A stretch of 64,000 nucleotides of DNA. It comes from Flavobacterium sp. NG2. GTDB lineage: Bacteria; Bacteroidota; Bacteroidia; Flavobacteriales; Flavobacteriaceae. The stretch lies in contig NZ_CP139420.1 in assembly GCF_034119845.1 (NCBI RefSeq), positions 908,001-972,000 on the forward strand, in the 5' to 3' direction. Both the position numbers and the translations under genes were made by a program. Below, piece by piece: positions 9,477 to 17,896 of the stretch. The notes beneath the pieces were generated by a model. That model had not been told where the DNA came from, made no database searches, and was given only the letters and a program-made list of their open reading frames with translations. How positions within the stretch are numbered: the first letter of the stretch is position 1; every line of letters begins with the position of its first letter.

Positions 9477-9707
9477 TTATTTCAAGAATGAATGTGCTGT
9501 AGTATCTTGATTTTCTGTTCCAGCTTCATCAAAAATTCTTAATTGTTTGATCCAGTATACCATTGCAGCGGTACAAATAATCATAAATATCCAGTTAATA
9601 GTGTTTGCTACAAACCAAGTTTTAAGTTCAAGTGAACGTAAAAAATCTAAAGGAGCAAATAAAATATTAACAAATAGGTATTGAATTCCTTCGAAAAATG
9701 CTTTCAT
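9477..9707 (-). CDS. Small conserved membrane protein (DUF6341-like)
   Basis: Encodes 76 residues with a membrane helix at about 34-52 (WFVANTINWIFMIICTAAMVYWI) and a first amphipathic or membrane segment near 8-20. Small proteins of this kind are found beside upp and the DUF6427-like protein in flavobacteria; the family number is from memory. No catalytic motif is visible and the function is unknown. It is divergent from the neighbouring membrane protein gene at 9840. Confidence 0.65.
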   Translation of the reverse strand: MKAFFEGIQYLFVNILFAPLDFLRSLELKTWFVANTINWIFMIICTAAMVYWIKQLRIFDEAGTENQDTTAHSFLK

Positions 9708-9839
9708 ATCGTAAAAATTATGTTGTTTTTTATAATTTAATCGTCTGTAAATCCGTTTTTTAAAAGAATCTTTTCAACTTGAAGCCTTCCTTTTTAAACA
9801 AATAGTATATTTACAGTCACAAAAGTATAAAATATCCTT

Positions 9840-10769
9840 ATGATTACAAGTGTTTTTAAAAAATCTACACTATTAAATTTCATCTTAGTACTAATTTTAA
9901 TACTAGTTTTCTTTTTTGTCTATCATTTTCAAGATTCAACCTGGTTAGATTCGGTTGCTTCTATACTGGAAAAAGCAGGATTATTGGTATTGATTATTGG
10001 TTCTGTTTTTATGACCAATTTTATATCAAAGAAAAACGGACTTTCAAAAGACAGTAGTTTTACAATATTATTTTATCTTTTATTTTTAATATTCTTTCCA
10101 TCATTATTCAATGATTACAATTTAATTGTAGCCAATTTTTTTGTGCTTTTGGCATTAAGACGACTAATTTCACTTCATTCGTTAAAGGCTTCCAAAGAAA
10201 AAATATTTGATGCTTCGCTATGGATATTAGTAGCTTCCTTATTTCAATTCTGGTGCATATTATATTTAGCCTTAGTATTTATTTCTATAATATTTCATGT
10301 CGCAAGAGATTATCGAAATTGGGTATTGCCATTTATTGCTTTGTTTACTGTGGGAATCATAGGTGTGATAGCTTCAATACTATTTGATTTTAGTATTATT
10401 GAAACTGTGGATAAAGGGAGAGTGGTAACAACTGAAATTAATTATTTTACTAATAATTATCAAAATGCTGCGTTGTCTATTTATGCAACCATTGCACTGT
10501 TTTTTGTTGTGTCTATGATTGCGACAGTTTCAAGCAAGCCAGTAGTTATACAAGATACTTATAAAACGATTATAGCCTCTTTCTTTATAGGTGCCTTGGT
10601 TTTTATTGTTTCGCCAAATAAGAGTAATGATTTACTAGTTTTTACGATAGCGCCTTTATCAATTATGGCAACAAATCATATTGAATTGCCACAATTAAAA
10701 TTAAAACAAGAACTCGTTTTAGGAGTCTTTATATTGTGTAGCTTGTTTGCTTTTTTCTCTCAGTTATAA
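9840..10769 (+). CDS. Polytopic membrane protein (DUF6427-like)
   Basis: Encodes 309 residues that are almost wholly hydrophobic, with about eight to nine predicted membrane helices and short loops. It begins MITSVFKKSTLLNF. It resembles an uncharacterised flavobacterial membrane family known to me as DUF6427, which is usually next to upp. There are no charged clusters typical of transporters. The stop overlaps the convergent upp stop by 6 bp. Function unknown. Confidence 0.7.
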   Translation: MITSVFKKSTLLNFILVLILILVFFFVYHFQDSTWLDSVASILEKAGLLVLIIGSVFMTNFISKKNGLSKDSSFTILFYLLFLIFFPSLFNDYNLIVANFFVLLALRRLISLHSLKASKEKIFDASLWILVASLFQFWCILYLALVFISIIFHVARDYRNWVLPFIALFTVGIIGVIASILFDFSIIETVDKGRVVTTEINYFTNNYQNAALSIYATIALFFVVSMIATVSSKPVVIQDTYKTIIASFFIGALVFIVSPNKSNDLLVFTIAPLSIMATNHIELPQLKLKQELVLGVFILCSLFAFFSQL

Positions 10770-11417
10770 TTTATTTCCGTAAGCCAAATCACCTGCATCG
10801 CCTAGTCCTGGAATAATGTAGCTATGTTCGTTTAGTTTTTCGTCAATGGAGGCTATCCAAAGATGGCAATTTTCAGGAAGATGCTCTTCAAGATGCGCAA
10901 TACCTTCGGGAGCGGCAATGATTACGGCTAGATGAATTTCTTTTGGGTTTCCTTTTTCTATGAGTTTGTTAAAAACAGCAACAATGGATTGTCCGGTGGC
11001 AAGCATGGGGTCAACTAAAATTAAAGTACTGTTGTCATAGTTTCCTATGGCTTGATATTCGACTTTGATATCGAAATAATCATCATCATTGGGATGATGT
11101 CTGTAGGCAGAGATAAACCCATTCTCGGCTTGATCAAAATAATTTAAAAAACCTTGATGCATGGGCAAGCCTGCTCTTAGGATGGAACAGATTACAATGG
11201 GATTTGCAATTTCAGTAGTTTCTTTGATTCCCAGTGGTGTTTGCACAGCAATAGGTTGATAGGTTAATTCTTGACTGATTTCGTAAGCCATAATTTCACC
11301 TATGCGTTCTATGTTTCGACGAAAACGCATTCGGTCTTGTTGGATAGCAAGATGGCGTATTTGTCCTAAGAAGTGGTTGAGGACGCTATTTTTTTCGGAT
11401 ATATGATGGATTTGCAT
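10764..11417 (-). CDS. upp: Uracil phosphoribosyltransferase
   Basis: Encodes 217 residues from the ATG at 11417 (MQIHHISEKNSVL). The reading frame is open further upstream to 11528, but that stretch is the translation of a repeat element, so I chose 11417. The enzyme makes UMP from uracil and PRPP in pyrimidine salvage. Motifs seen are RAGLPMHQG, VDPMLATGQSIVAV (the PRPP loop) and GDAGDLAYG at the C-terminus. The final genes of two opposed units overlap here by 6 bp. Confidence 0.93.
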   Translation of the reverse strand: MQIHHISEKNSVLNHFLGQIRHLAIQQDRMRFRRNIERIGEIMAYEISQELTYQPIAVQTPLGIKETTEIANPIVICSILRAGLPMHQGFLNYFDQAENGFISAYRHHPNDDDYFDIKVEYQAIGNYDNSTLILVDPMLATGQSIVAVFNKLIEKGNPKEIHLAVIIAAPEGIAHLEEHLPENCHLWIASIDEKLNEHSYIIPGLGDAGDLAYGNKL

Positions 11418-11445
11418 TGAGGTATTATTTGTTGGTTCGTGTTTT

Positions 11446-11590
11446 GCCCTAGACAGTAGCGGCAGCCCCGCGTGAAAAAGGCTATTTTTTACGGGAGAGG
11501 CAGAGCGACCAGAGGAAGCTCCTGCCACGACCTAGTAAAAAAAGCATTTTGAACAAGGGCTAAAGCGAATGGCTGGATTAGGCCCAAAAA
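11446..11590 (+). repeat. Structured interspersed repeat, copy A
   Basis: About 145 bp, starting GCCCTAGACAGTAGCGGCAG and ending near AAAGCGAATGGCTGGATTAG. It shares its backbone with copies at 19386-19530 (same strand) and 19082-19236 (opposite strand). A central stem pairs GGCAGAGC (11499-11506) with GCT-C-CTGCC (11518-11526), keeping one bulged C. The strand given is the orientation of the repeat, not proof of transcription. It lies between divergent upp and the DUF4254 gene. Confidence 0.8.
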
Positions 11591-11673
11591 CTTCATTTTA
11601 TTCCTAATAACCTTCTGTTTGAAGGGTTGTTATAGAAAGTTGAAATGTAATTTTTTTATAAAAGTATAAAAAG

Positions 11674-11681
11674 TATCTTTG
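11674..11681 (+). promoter_or_regulatory. Minus-7 box TATCTTTG for the DUF4254-GT9 pair
   Basis: TATCTTTG is a full TAnnTTTG match 20 bp before the ATG at 11702. A minus-33 TTG at normal spacing is not seen. Confidence 0.5.
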
Positions 11682-11701
11682 CTACACTTAAAACTAAAGA
11701 T

Positions 11702-12307
11702 ATGTTTTCAAAATTAGCCTATTCTGTTTTCGAACAAAGTATTAAAGATTATCATCAGTTTGATAATGTAGATCAGCCTATCAATAATCCTTATCCAAAG
11801 GAGCAATTCGAGCATTTGCTTTATTTAAAAAACTGGATTGATACGGTGCAATGGCATTTTGAAGATATCATTCGCGACCCAAATATTGACCCAGTAGCGG
11901 CTTTGACTTTGAAGAGAAGAATTGATGCTTCAAACCAAGAGCGTACCGATATGGTGGAATATATTGACAGCTACTTTTTGCAAAAATATAGCAAAGTAGT
12001 GGTGAAAGATGAGGCAAAAATAAACTCAGAAAGTCCTGCTTGGGCTTTTGACCGTTTGTCTATTCTGGCGTTGAAAATTTATCATATGACAGAAGAAGCA
12101 ACTCGTGCTGAGGCTTCGCAAGATCACAGAGATAAATGTCAGGCGAAATTGAATATATTACTAGAACAAAGAACAGATTTGTCAACAGCGATTGATGATT
12201 TGTTGACGGATATTGAAAACGGTGATAAATTCATGAAAGTGTACAAGCAAATGAAAATGTACAATGATGATGAATTGAATCCAGTTTTGTACCAAGGGAA
12301 GAAATAA
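11702..12307 (+). CDS. DUF4254-family protein
   Basis: Encodes 201 residues, soluble and helical, starting MFSKLAYSVFEQSIKDYH. The pattern WHFEDIIRDPNIDP and ALTLKRRIDASNQERTDMVEYID matches the family I know as DUF4254, which is usually encoded next to a GT9 heptosyltransferase-like gene in Bacteroidota, as it is here. The biochemical role is not known; the pairing suggests a link to lipopolysaccharide core synthesis. The stop is followed at once by the next start. Confidence 0.75.
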   Translation: MFSKLAYSVFEQSIKDYHQFDNVDQPINNPYPKEQFEHLLYLKNWIDTVQWHFEDIIRDPNIDPVAALTLKRRIDASNQERTDMVEYIDSYFLQKYSKVVVKDEAKINSESPAWAFDRLSILALKIYHMTEEATRAEASQDHRDKCQAKLNILLEQRTDLSTAIDDLLTDIENGDKFMKVYKQMKMYNDDELNPVLYQGKK

Positions 12308-13360
12308 TTGGCTTTTAGTTTGCCAAATAAAATAGAACATATAGCCGTCATGAGACTATCCGCAATGGGAGATGTCGCCATGACGGTTCCTGTTTTACGA
12401 GCTTTTGTAAAACAGTATCCAGAGGTAAAAATCACAGTGGTTTCCAGACCTTTTTTTCAGCCTTTTTTTGAAGATATTCCCAATGTTTCTTTTTTTGCTT
12501 TTGATGAAAAAGTGAAGCACAAAGGTTTTTTAGGCTTGGTTCGTTTGTTTAACGAACTAAAAAAACAAGATATTGATGCTTTTGCCGACTTGCATAATGT
12601 GTTGCGTTCTAAGGTGGTTCGCACTTTATTTGCTTTAAGCGGAAAAAAAGTTGCAGCTGTTGATAAAGGACGCGAAGGCAAGAAAGCGTTGACCAGAGCT
12701 GAAAATAAGATTTTTGAACCTTTACCCACTATGTTTGAAAATCATTGTACCGTTTTTGCTCAATTAGGATTCTCAATTGATTTAACTCAACCTGAATTCC
12801 CTAAAAAAGCCGTTTTAAGCGATGATTTAAATGCAATGGTGGGTAATCCTGAAAAACTGATTGGAATCGCTCCATTTGCTCAATATGGTGCTAAAGTCTA
12901 TCCTCAAGACTTGATGCAAGAGGTAATTACGGAACTTTCTAAAAAGTCGAATTATACAATTCTGCTTTTTGGTGGAGGGAAAAAAGAAATCGAAATTTTA
13001 GATGCTTTTGCGGCAGGTAAATCGAATGTCATTAATATGGCGGGTAAAATTAAATTCAAACAGGAACTAGAACTCATGAGTAATCTTGATGTAATGCTTT
13101 CTATGGATTCAGGAAATGCACATATTGCGGCCATGCTAGGAGTGAAGGTGGTTACGCTTTGGGGAGCAACCCATCCGTATGCGGGATTTATGCCTTTTAA
13201 TCAACCACTATCAAATGCTTTGACTGCTGATAGAAAACAATATCCCTTATTGCCTACATCAGTTTATGGTAATAAAATCGTGCCTGGTTATGAAGACGCC
13301 ATGCGAACGATTTCAGTATCGGATGTGGTAGCGAAAATAGAAGACAACTTAGAGCCATAA
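12308..13360 (+). CDS. GT9-family glycosyltransferase (heptosyltransferase-like)
   Basis: Encodes 350 residues if TTG at 12308, immediately after the preceding TAA, is the start. RLSAMGDVAMTVPVLRAF near residue 17 is the GT9 N-terminal signature, and LLFGGGKKEIEIL, LMSNLDVMLSMDSGNAHIAAMLG and TLWGATHP form the ADP-sugar binding C-terminal domain. Such enzymes add heptose or a similar sugar to the lipid A core at the inner membrane. No ATG exists before RLSAMGD except the one directly preceding it, which would remove the first strand, so a TTG start with translational coupling is preferred. Confidence 0.83.
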   Translation: MAFSLPNKIEHIAVMRLSAMGDVAMTVPVLRAFVKQYPEVKITVVSRPFFQPFFEDIPNVSFFAFDEKVKHKGFLGLVRLFNELKKQDIDAFADLHNVLRSKVVRTLFALSGKKVAAVDKGREGKKALTRAENKIFEPLPTMFENHCTVFAQLGFSIDLTQPEFPKKAVLSDDLNAMVGNPEKLIGIAPFAQYGAKVYPQDLMQEVITELSKKSNYTILLFGGGKKEIEILDAFAAGKSNVINMAGKIKFKQELELMSNLDVMLSMDSGNAHIAAMLGVKVVTLWGATHPYAGFMPFNQPLSNALTADRKQYPLLPTSVYGNKIVPGYEDAMRTISVSDVVAKIEDNLEP

Positions 13361-13361
13361 A

Positions 13362-13395
13362 AAAAGCACGATAGAAAAATTATCTTCGTGCTTTT
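13362..13395. terminator. Bidirectional terminator between GT9 and trpS
   Basis: AAAAGCACGA pairs with TCGTGCTTTT across a 14-nt loop, starting right after the GT9 stop; T-runs lie on both strands. It serves two convergent genes. Confidence 0.85.
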
Positions 13396-13414
13396 AATAT
13401 TTTAAAGGATGTTT

Positions 13415-14389
13415 TTAAGCGCTAAATCCTAATTTTTCTCTAACTCTACTCAATACTCCTGAAGCGACAATTCCCGCTTTATCAGCACCAATTTTTAATA
13501 AGGCATCCACTTCTGGAAGGTTGTTCATGTAGTAATTGTACTTTTCTCTTTCGGTTTTAAAAGTTTCGCAAATAAGTTCATACAAAGCTTGTTTAGCATG
13601 ACCATAACCATAATTTCCACCCAGATAATTAGCTCTCATCGCTTCGATTTGTTCAGCTGAAGCTAATAGAGAATAGATTGCAAAAGCATTACAGGTATCT
13701 GGATTTTTAGGTTCTTCAAGAGGTGTACTATCCGTTTCGATACTCATGATTTGTTTGCGTAAAGCTTTGTCGTCCAAGAAAATATTGATGATGTTATTCG
13801 CAGATTTACTCATTTTACCTCCATTTGTACCTGGAATCAACATGCTGTTTTCTTGAATTTTGGCTTCAGGAAGCACAAAGGTTTCGCCCATTTGGTGATT
13901 AAAACGAGAAGCCACATCGCGAGTGATTTCAAGATGTTGCAATTGATCTTTCCCAACGGGAACAATTTCGGCATCGTATATTAAGATATCAGCAGCCATT
14001 AACATTGGGTACGAAAATAAACCAGCATTGACATCGTCTAATCTATCAGATTTGTCTTTGAAAGAGTGTGCCAAAGTCAACCTTTGAAAAGGGAAAAAAC
14101 AACTCAAATACCAAGTTAATTCGGTTGTTTGAGGTACGTCAGACTGTCTGTAAAACGTTACTTTATCAACATTTAGTCCACAAGCTAGCCAAGCAGCAGC
14201 AGTGCTATACGTATTGTTGCTTAAGGTTTCGCCGTTTTTTATTTGGGTAATCGAATGTAAGTCGGCTATAAAAAGAAAAGATTCGTTTTCGGGATTATTG
14301 GATAATGCTATCGCTGGAATAATTGCTCCTAGTAAGTTTCCTAAATGTGGTGTTCCGGTGCTTTGAACTCCGGTAAGTATTTTTGCCAT
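13415..14389 (-). CDS. trpS: Tryptophanyl-tRNA synthetase
   Basis: Encodes 324 residues, a class I aminoacyl-tRNA synthetase charging tRNA-Trp. GTPHLGNLLGAI at residues 12-23 is the HIGH-like site, and GGKMSKSANN near residue 195 is the KMSKS loop. FSYPMLMAADILIYDA and PVGKDQLQHLEITRD are standard TrpRS segments. Length is usual for the bacterial short form. It is a single gene with a shared terminator. Confidence 0.96.
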   Translation of the reverse strand: MAKILTGVQSTGTPHLGNLLGAIIPAIALSNNPENESFLFIADLHSITQIKNGETLSNNTYSTAAAWLACGLNVDKVTFYRQSDVPQTTELTWYLSCFFPFQRLTLAHSFKDKSDRLDDVNAGLFSYPMLMAADILIYDAEIVPVGKDQLQHLEITRDVASRFNHQMGETFVLPEAKIQENSMLIPGTNGGKMSKSANNIINIFLDDKALRKQIMSIETDSTPLEEPKNPDTCNAFAIYSLLASAEQIEAMRANYLGGNYGYGHAKQALYELICETFKTEREKYNYYMNNLPEVDALLKIGADKAGIVASGVLSRVREKLGFSA

Positions 14390-14400
14390 TGTGTGTTTTT

Positions 14401-14500
14401 CTTAATCGCAAAGTTCGTAAAGTTTTTTGCAATAGTCAAGGGGAATTTAATAACCGCAATGTTTTTATAACCGCAAAGGGCGCAAAGATAAGCACAAAGT
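14401..14500. repeat. Intergenic AT-rich spacer with an AACCGCAAAGGGCGCAAAG word
   Basis: The 254-bp gap between trpS and plsC holds two related words: CGCAAAGTTCGTAAAG near 14407 and AACCGCAAAGGGCGCAAAG at 14469-14487. These look like degenerate copies of a dispersed intergenic repeat. No gene is seen. Confidence 0.4.
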
Positions 14501-14643
14501 AAAACTAAGAGATTTTATGGTTTTTTCTCATTTATATAATCTGTGTTCAAAAAAAAGAAACTATTTAAATCCTATCATCCATGAATTATTTTAATTAATA
14601 TTTTTTGTCAATAATAGTTTAGTATTTCCTTATTTTTGAACTT

Positions 14644-15438
14644 ATGAAACTTATGAAAATCATCAAGATTATTTTTTGGATTTTATGGCGCATTTGGTTC
14701 TATATCCTAATGGCCGTGCCTATATTGATAATGTTTCCATTTTTGGTTATTTCTATCATTTCGTATAATAGCTACCCCTATTTTTTCAAGATGGCTCGTA
14801 TTTGGGCTAAGTTTATTCTTTTTGGAATGGGATTTTATTATAAAATTAAAAAAGAACAAAAAATAGATCCGAAAAGAAGTTATATGATTGTGGCAAATCA
14901 TACTTCGATGACCGATATTATGTTGATGTTGGCCGTGATCAAAAATCCTTTTGTTTTTGTTGGTAAGCAAGAGTTAGCTAAAATTCCGTTGTTTGGATTT
15001 TTTTACAAACGCACTTGTATTTTAGTAGATAGAAATTGTTCGAAAAGCAAAAACGAGGTTTTCAAGAAAGCTCAAAAAAGATTGAATATGGGATTGAGCG
15101 TATGCATTTTTCCTGAAGGGGGAGTGCCAAGTGATGAATCTATGATTTTGGATACTTTTAAAGATGGCGCTTTCCGATTGGCGATAGACCATCAAATCCC
15201 AATTCTTCCCATTACTTTTGCTGATAATAAAAAACGCTTTTCGTATACTTTCTTCAGCGGAAGTCCGGGTGTGATGCGTGTCAAAGTTCATAAACCAATT
15301 GAAACTATTGGAAAAACTGCTTTGGACAGAAAAAACCTAAGAGACGAAACGAGAGAGGTTATTTTGAATCAATTGAATCTATTCAATCCTAAAAGCGATA
15401 ACTTACTCCCGAGTACAATCCAAGAAAGACAGGTTTAA
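14644..15438 (+). CDS. 1-acyl-sn-glycerol-3-phosphate acyltransferase (PlsC-like), first copy
   Basis: Encodes 264 residues. Two hydrophobic N-terminal segments are followed by VANHTSMTDIML near residue 83, the NHxxxxD acyltransferase motif I, and by FPEGGVPS near residue 156, motif III. It would acylate lysophosphatidate at the inner membrane for phospholipid synthesis; another acyl acceptor is possible. A TATTTTTG box lies only 5 bp before the first ATG, so the ATG at 14653 may be the start if that promoter is real. The last 50 bp overlap the convergent barrel-like gene. A second PlsC-like gene is at 31176. Confidence 0.85.
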   Translation: MKLMKIIKIIFWILWRIWFYILMAVPILIMFPFLVISIISYNSYPYFFKMARIWAKFILFGMGFYYKIKKEQKIDPKRSYMIVANHTSMTDIMLMLAVIKNPFVFVGKQELAKIPLFGFFYKRTCILVDRNCSKSKNEVFKKAQKRLNMGLSVCIFPEGGVPSDESMILDTFKDGAFRLAIDHQIPILPITFADNKKRFSYTFFSGSPGVMRVKVHKPIETIGKTALDRKNLRDETREVILNQLNLFNPKSDNLLPSTIQERQV

Positions 15439-16771
15439 AATTATTGGATTGGCTTGAAAAAGTATTCATTTGGTATTTTATGGTAGGTTCAAAATGAAAT
15501 TGAATCGAAGGAAACAGTTGGTATTTGAATCCTACACCAAAATTGGAACTCAAGTGAATTTTATTTAAATTGTTTGCTTCTCCTAATTCCACATTAGATT
15601 GAGAGGATACTAATGAGATTTTATTTTCATCCAAAAACAATGTGCTAAAACCACCAATAAGACTGATTCCAAATTTCTTGTCCAACAAAGAATATGAAAT
15701 TTCTAATGGAAATTCATAATACCCCATCGTTTGATTGATGGAACCTGTAGTGGTGTTTTGAATGCTTTTTTCGGTTGAATTTAAAGTATTAAAACTCGCT
15801 TCATTTTTGATTTCAACGGCATTGCTTGGTAGATAGTTAATAGTAGTTATACTGTTAGTTGCTAAACCTGGTGAGTACGTAATATCAGTTGTATTATATC
15901 CAAGAACGACTTTATTAATTCCAGTTCGAATGGCAATTTTTGAATTAATAGCATAGTTTATCCCAAGCCCATAACTAAGGCTTTTTTCGGCTGTTTTTTC
16001 ATTATCCGAAAATTGATTGTCAATAGCTGAACCACCTGAGTTTGTATTCAGGTAAATAGGGGCGATGTTTGGGGTAATTTGCCATTTATTTTTGGAAATA
16101 GATGCCAATTCGGTTTTCTTTTCTGTTTTCGTTTTTAAGATTTCCTCTAGTTCATTCTTTTCTTCCACTGTTTTGGTAGCGGCTTCTTTTTTATCTGCGT
16201 TGGCGTTAGTAGCATCTACAACTTTTGATTCTGTGTTGTTTTTTACTACTGTTTCTAATAGGTCTTTAGTCGTTTTTGAATTATTTTCAGCCAGTAGCGT
16301 TCTTTGTTGTGCTACAACATCGTTTTTTTCGTTGGCAGTATTCTCTTTTGGAGATTTATTTTGTGTACTGTTGTATTTATTTCTTTTTGTATTAGTATTG
16401 ATTTGGTTTGCTTCGTTTTTTGAAGGAATGTTTTCATTAGTTACCAAAGCTTCTTCTTGGATTATTTTAGCCTCCTTTTTTATAGAAGGGTCTTTGTCTA
16501 TACTTCGATTTTGATTAGAGTCTTGACCTTTAACGATGGGAGTATTTGTTGGTGTTAAGTCCTTTTGGAACCCTGTTTTTAGCATAAAAACACCTAAGAC
16601 CAAAGCGGCAGCAATACCAGCATATTTTAGCCAGAAAGGAAGTAAACGTCTTTTTTTCTTTTCTTGATTTAATTCAGCTTGAATATTCTGCCATACTTGA
16701 CTGTTTGGCGTTGCCTCAAAGTCTTTTAATTGTTCTTGAAACAATCGGTCGATATTTTTTTTCTCTTTCAT
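15389..16771 (-). CDS. Membrane-anchored anti-sigma-like protein with C-terminal beta-barrel-like domain
   Basis: Encodes 460 residues. Residues 1-40 (MKEKKNIDRLFQEQLKDFEA...VWQNIQAEL) resemble the cytoplasmic part of proteins encoded after ECF sigma factors. One membrane helix lies at about 48-63 (KYAGIAAALVLGVFMLKTG). Then comes a long Asn/Lys/Glu/Thr-rich linker to about residue 235, and a C-terminal region rich in alternating hydrophobic strands that ends in F (SGVSYRF), as outer-membrane barrel proteins do. The start overlaps the sigma gene stop by 4 bp. Regulation of the sigma factor is likely but inferred. The 3 prime end overlaps plsC by 50 bp. Confidence 0.7.
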   Translation of the reverse strand: MKEKKNIDRLFQEQLKDFEATPNSQVWQNIQAELNQEKKKRRLLPFWLKYAGIAAALVLGVFMLKTGFQKDLTPTNTPIVKGQDSNQNRSIDKDPSIKKEAKIIQEEALVTNENIPSKNEANQINTNTKRNKYNSTQNKSPKENTANEKNDVVAQQRTLLAENNSKTTKDLLETVVKNNTESKVVDATNANADKKEAATKTVEEKNELEEILKTKTEKKTELASISKNKWQITPNIAPIYLNTNSGGSAIDNQFSDNEKTAEKSLSYGLGINYAINSKIAIRTGINKVVLGYNTTDITYSPGLATNSITTINYLPSNAVEIKNEASFNTLNSTEKSIQNTTTGSINQTMGYYEFPLEISYSLLDKKFGISLIGGFSTLFLDENKISLVSSQSNVELGEANNLNKIHLSSNFGVGFKYQLFPSIQFHFEPTIKYQMNTFSSQSNNFKPVFLGLYSGVSYRF

Positions 16772-17310
16772 GTTGCCGATGATTCTTGATGATTGGAAAT
16801 TCTCTTTTCTATTTTCTCTTTTAGGATAAGTCGTGCTCTGTGTAGGTTGGATTTGGTTGTTCCGGTTGAAATAGAGAGCATTTCGCTAATTTCTTGATGG
16901 GAATAGCCATCTAATACATAGAGGCTGAATACGATTCGGTATTGGTGTGGGAGTTCTTGAATGATTTGCATCAAATAGTCCAATGGAACGGTTTCGTCTT
17001 CAATTTCTACGACTTCATCTGGAATGGATTCGTTCAAGACTTCCATATAGCGAATGCCTTTGAACTTCTGTAGGGCATTATTAATCATGATTCTTTTGCA
17101 CCAACCTTCAAAGGAACCTTTGCCGCTATACTGTTCTATTTTTTTAAATATGATTATAAACCCATCTTGTAAATTATCCTGAGCATCAGCATAATTACTA
17201 GAGTATTTCAAACAAACCCCAAAGAGCTTATTTGCAAACAATCTATACAATTGTTCCTGCGCTTTGGGGTTGTTGTTTTTACATTTACTAATGAGTTCTT
17301 CTAATACCAC
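16768..17310 (-). CDS. ECF-type RNA polymerase sigma factor
   Basis: Encodes 180 residues. Region 2 is YRLFANKLFGVCLKYSSNYADAQDNLQDGFIIIFKKI with the GSFEGWCKRIMIN segment, and region 4 is YRIVFSLYVLDGYSHQEISEMLSISTGTTKSNLHRAR, the helix-turn-helix that reads the minus-35 element. It follows a lipoprotein gene by 16 bp and overlaps the membrane-anchored partner by 4 bp, so the three form an operon. Target genes cannot be told from this window. Confidence 0.92.
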   Translation of the reverse strand: MVLEELISKCKNNNPKAQEQLYRLFANKLFGVCLKYSSNYADAQDNLQDGFIIIFKKIEQYSGKGSFEGWCKRIMINNALQKFKGIRYMEVLNESIPDEVVEIEDETVPLDYLMQIIQELPHQYRIVFSLYVLDGYSHQEISEMLSISTGTTKSNLHRARLILKEKIEKRISNHQESSAT

Positions 17311-17326
17311 AGAGAATAGCTATTGG

Positions 17327-17740
17327 TTAATCGACTACTTGAATTTCTACTTCTTCAAATATATTTTCGCCATTAGTATCTTTTCCTTTGTAAAATTTAA
17401 AGACATAGGAACCTGTGCTGGTAACTAAAAAGTTAAATGAAGCTTCAGATAATGGAGGAACTTCAAGCGTACATACTTGATTGTCTTTTACAGCGGCTTG
17501 TATAGCGATTGTTCTTTTATTTAAATCTTTAGTATAGTATATCCCTTGGAAAATATGGCAGGAACTAGGTTTTTGGTATTTTAATTTGATTTCATAGGTT
17601 TGCCCAAGAGTGAAACTAGCAGGAACTTCATAGCTTTCAACGGGTAATACACTAAAGGTGTATGTGTCTGGGGTGTCATTATCTAGGCTGCAGCTGGAAA
17701 AAGCCACCATTAGCGTTAAAAATAATAATATCTTTTTCAT
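17327..17740 (-). CDS. Lipoprotein in the ECF sigma operon, unknown function
   Basis: Encodes 137 residues. MKKILLFLTLMVAFSSCS is a type II signal peptide with Cys 17 as the lipid site. The mature part (about 120 residues) looks like a single beta-sandwich domain, with two further Cys residues (SSCHIF and QVCTLEV) that could form a disulfide. It is transcribed first in the unit with the sigma factor. Whether it senses an envelope signal is speculation. Confidence 0.75.
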   Translation of the reverse strand: MKKILLFLTLMVAFSSCSLDNDTPDTYTFSVLPVESYEVPASFTLGQTYEIKLKYQKPSSCHIFQGIYYTKDLNKRTIAIQAAVKDNQVCTLEVPPLSEASFNFLVTSTGSYVFKFYKGKDTNGENIFEEVEIQVVD

Positions 17741-17849
17741 TTTTTCAAAATTTATGGGTTACTAAATAGGTGATATTTTACATAAGATGAAAAGAGATAA
17801 AAAAGGTTGCGTCAGTTATTCAATTACGTATTTAAAGTTAAAAAAAAAA

Positions 17850-17873
17850 TGCCCGAATCATCAATTCGGGCAT
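17850..17873 (-). terminator. recA terminator
   Basis: ATGCCCGAAT and ATTCGGGCAT form a 10-bp stem with a short loop, followed on the minus strand by nine Ts, 23 bp after the recA stop. Confidence 0.9.
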
Positions 17874-17896
17874 CTCATATTTATTTTTAAAGCAGA

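Noticed and set aside
11418..11528. N-terminal extension of upp by 37 residues
   Set aside because: The extra peptide (GASSGRSASPVKNS) is translated repeat; nearly the same peptide is read from the other copy at 19386-19530.
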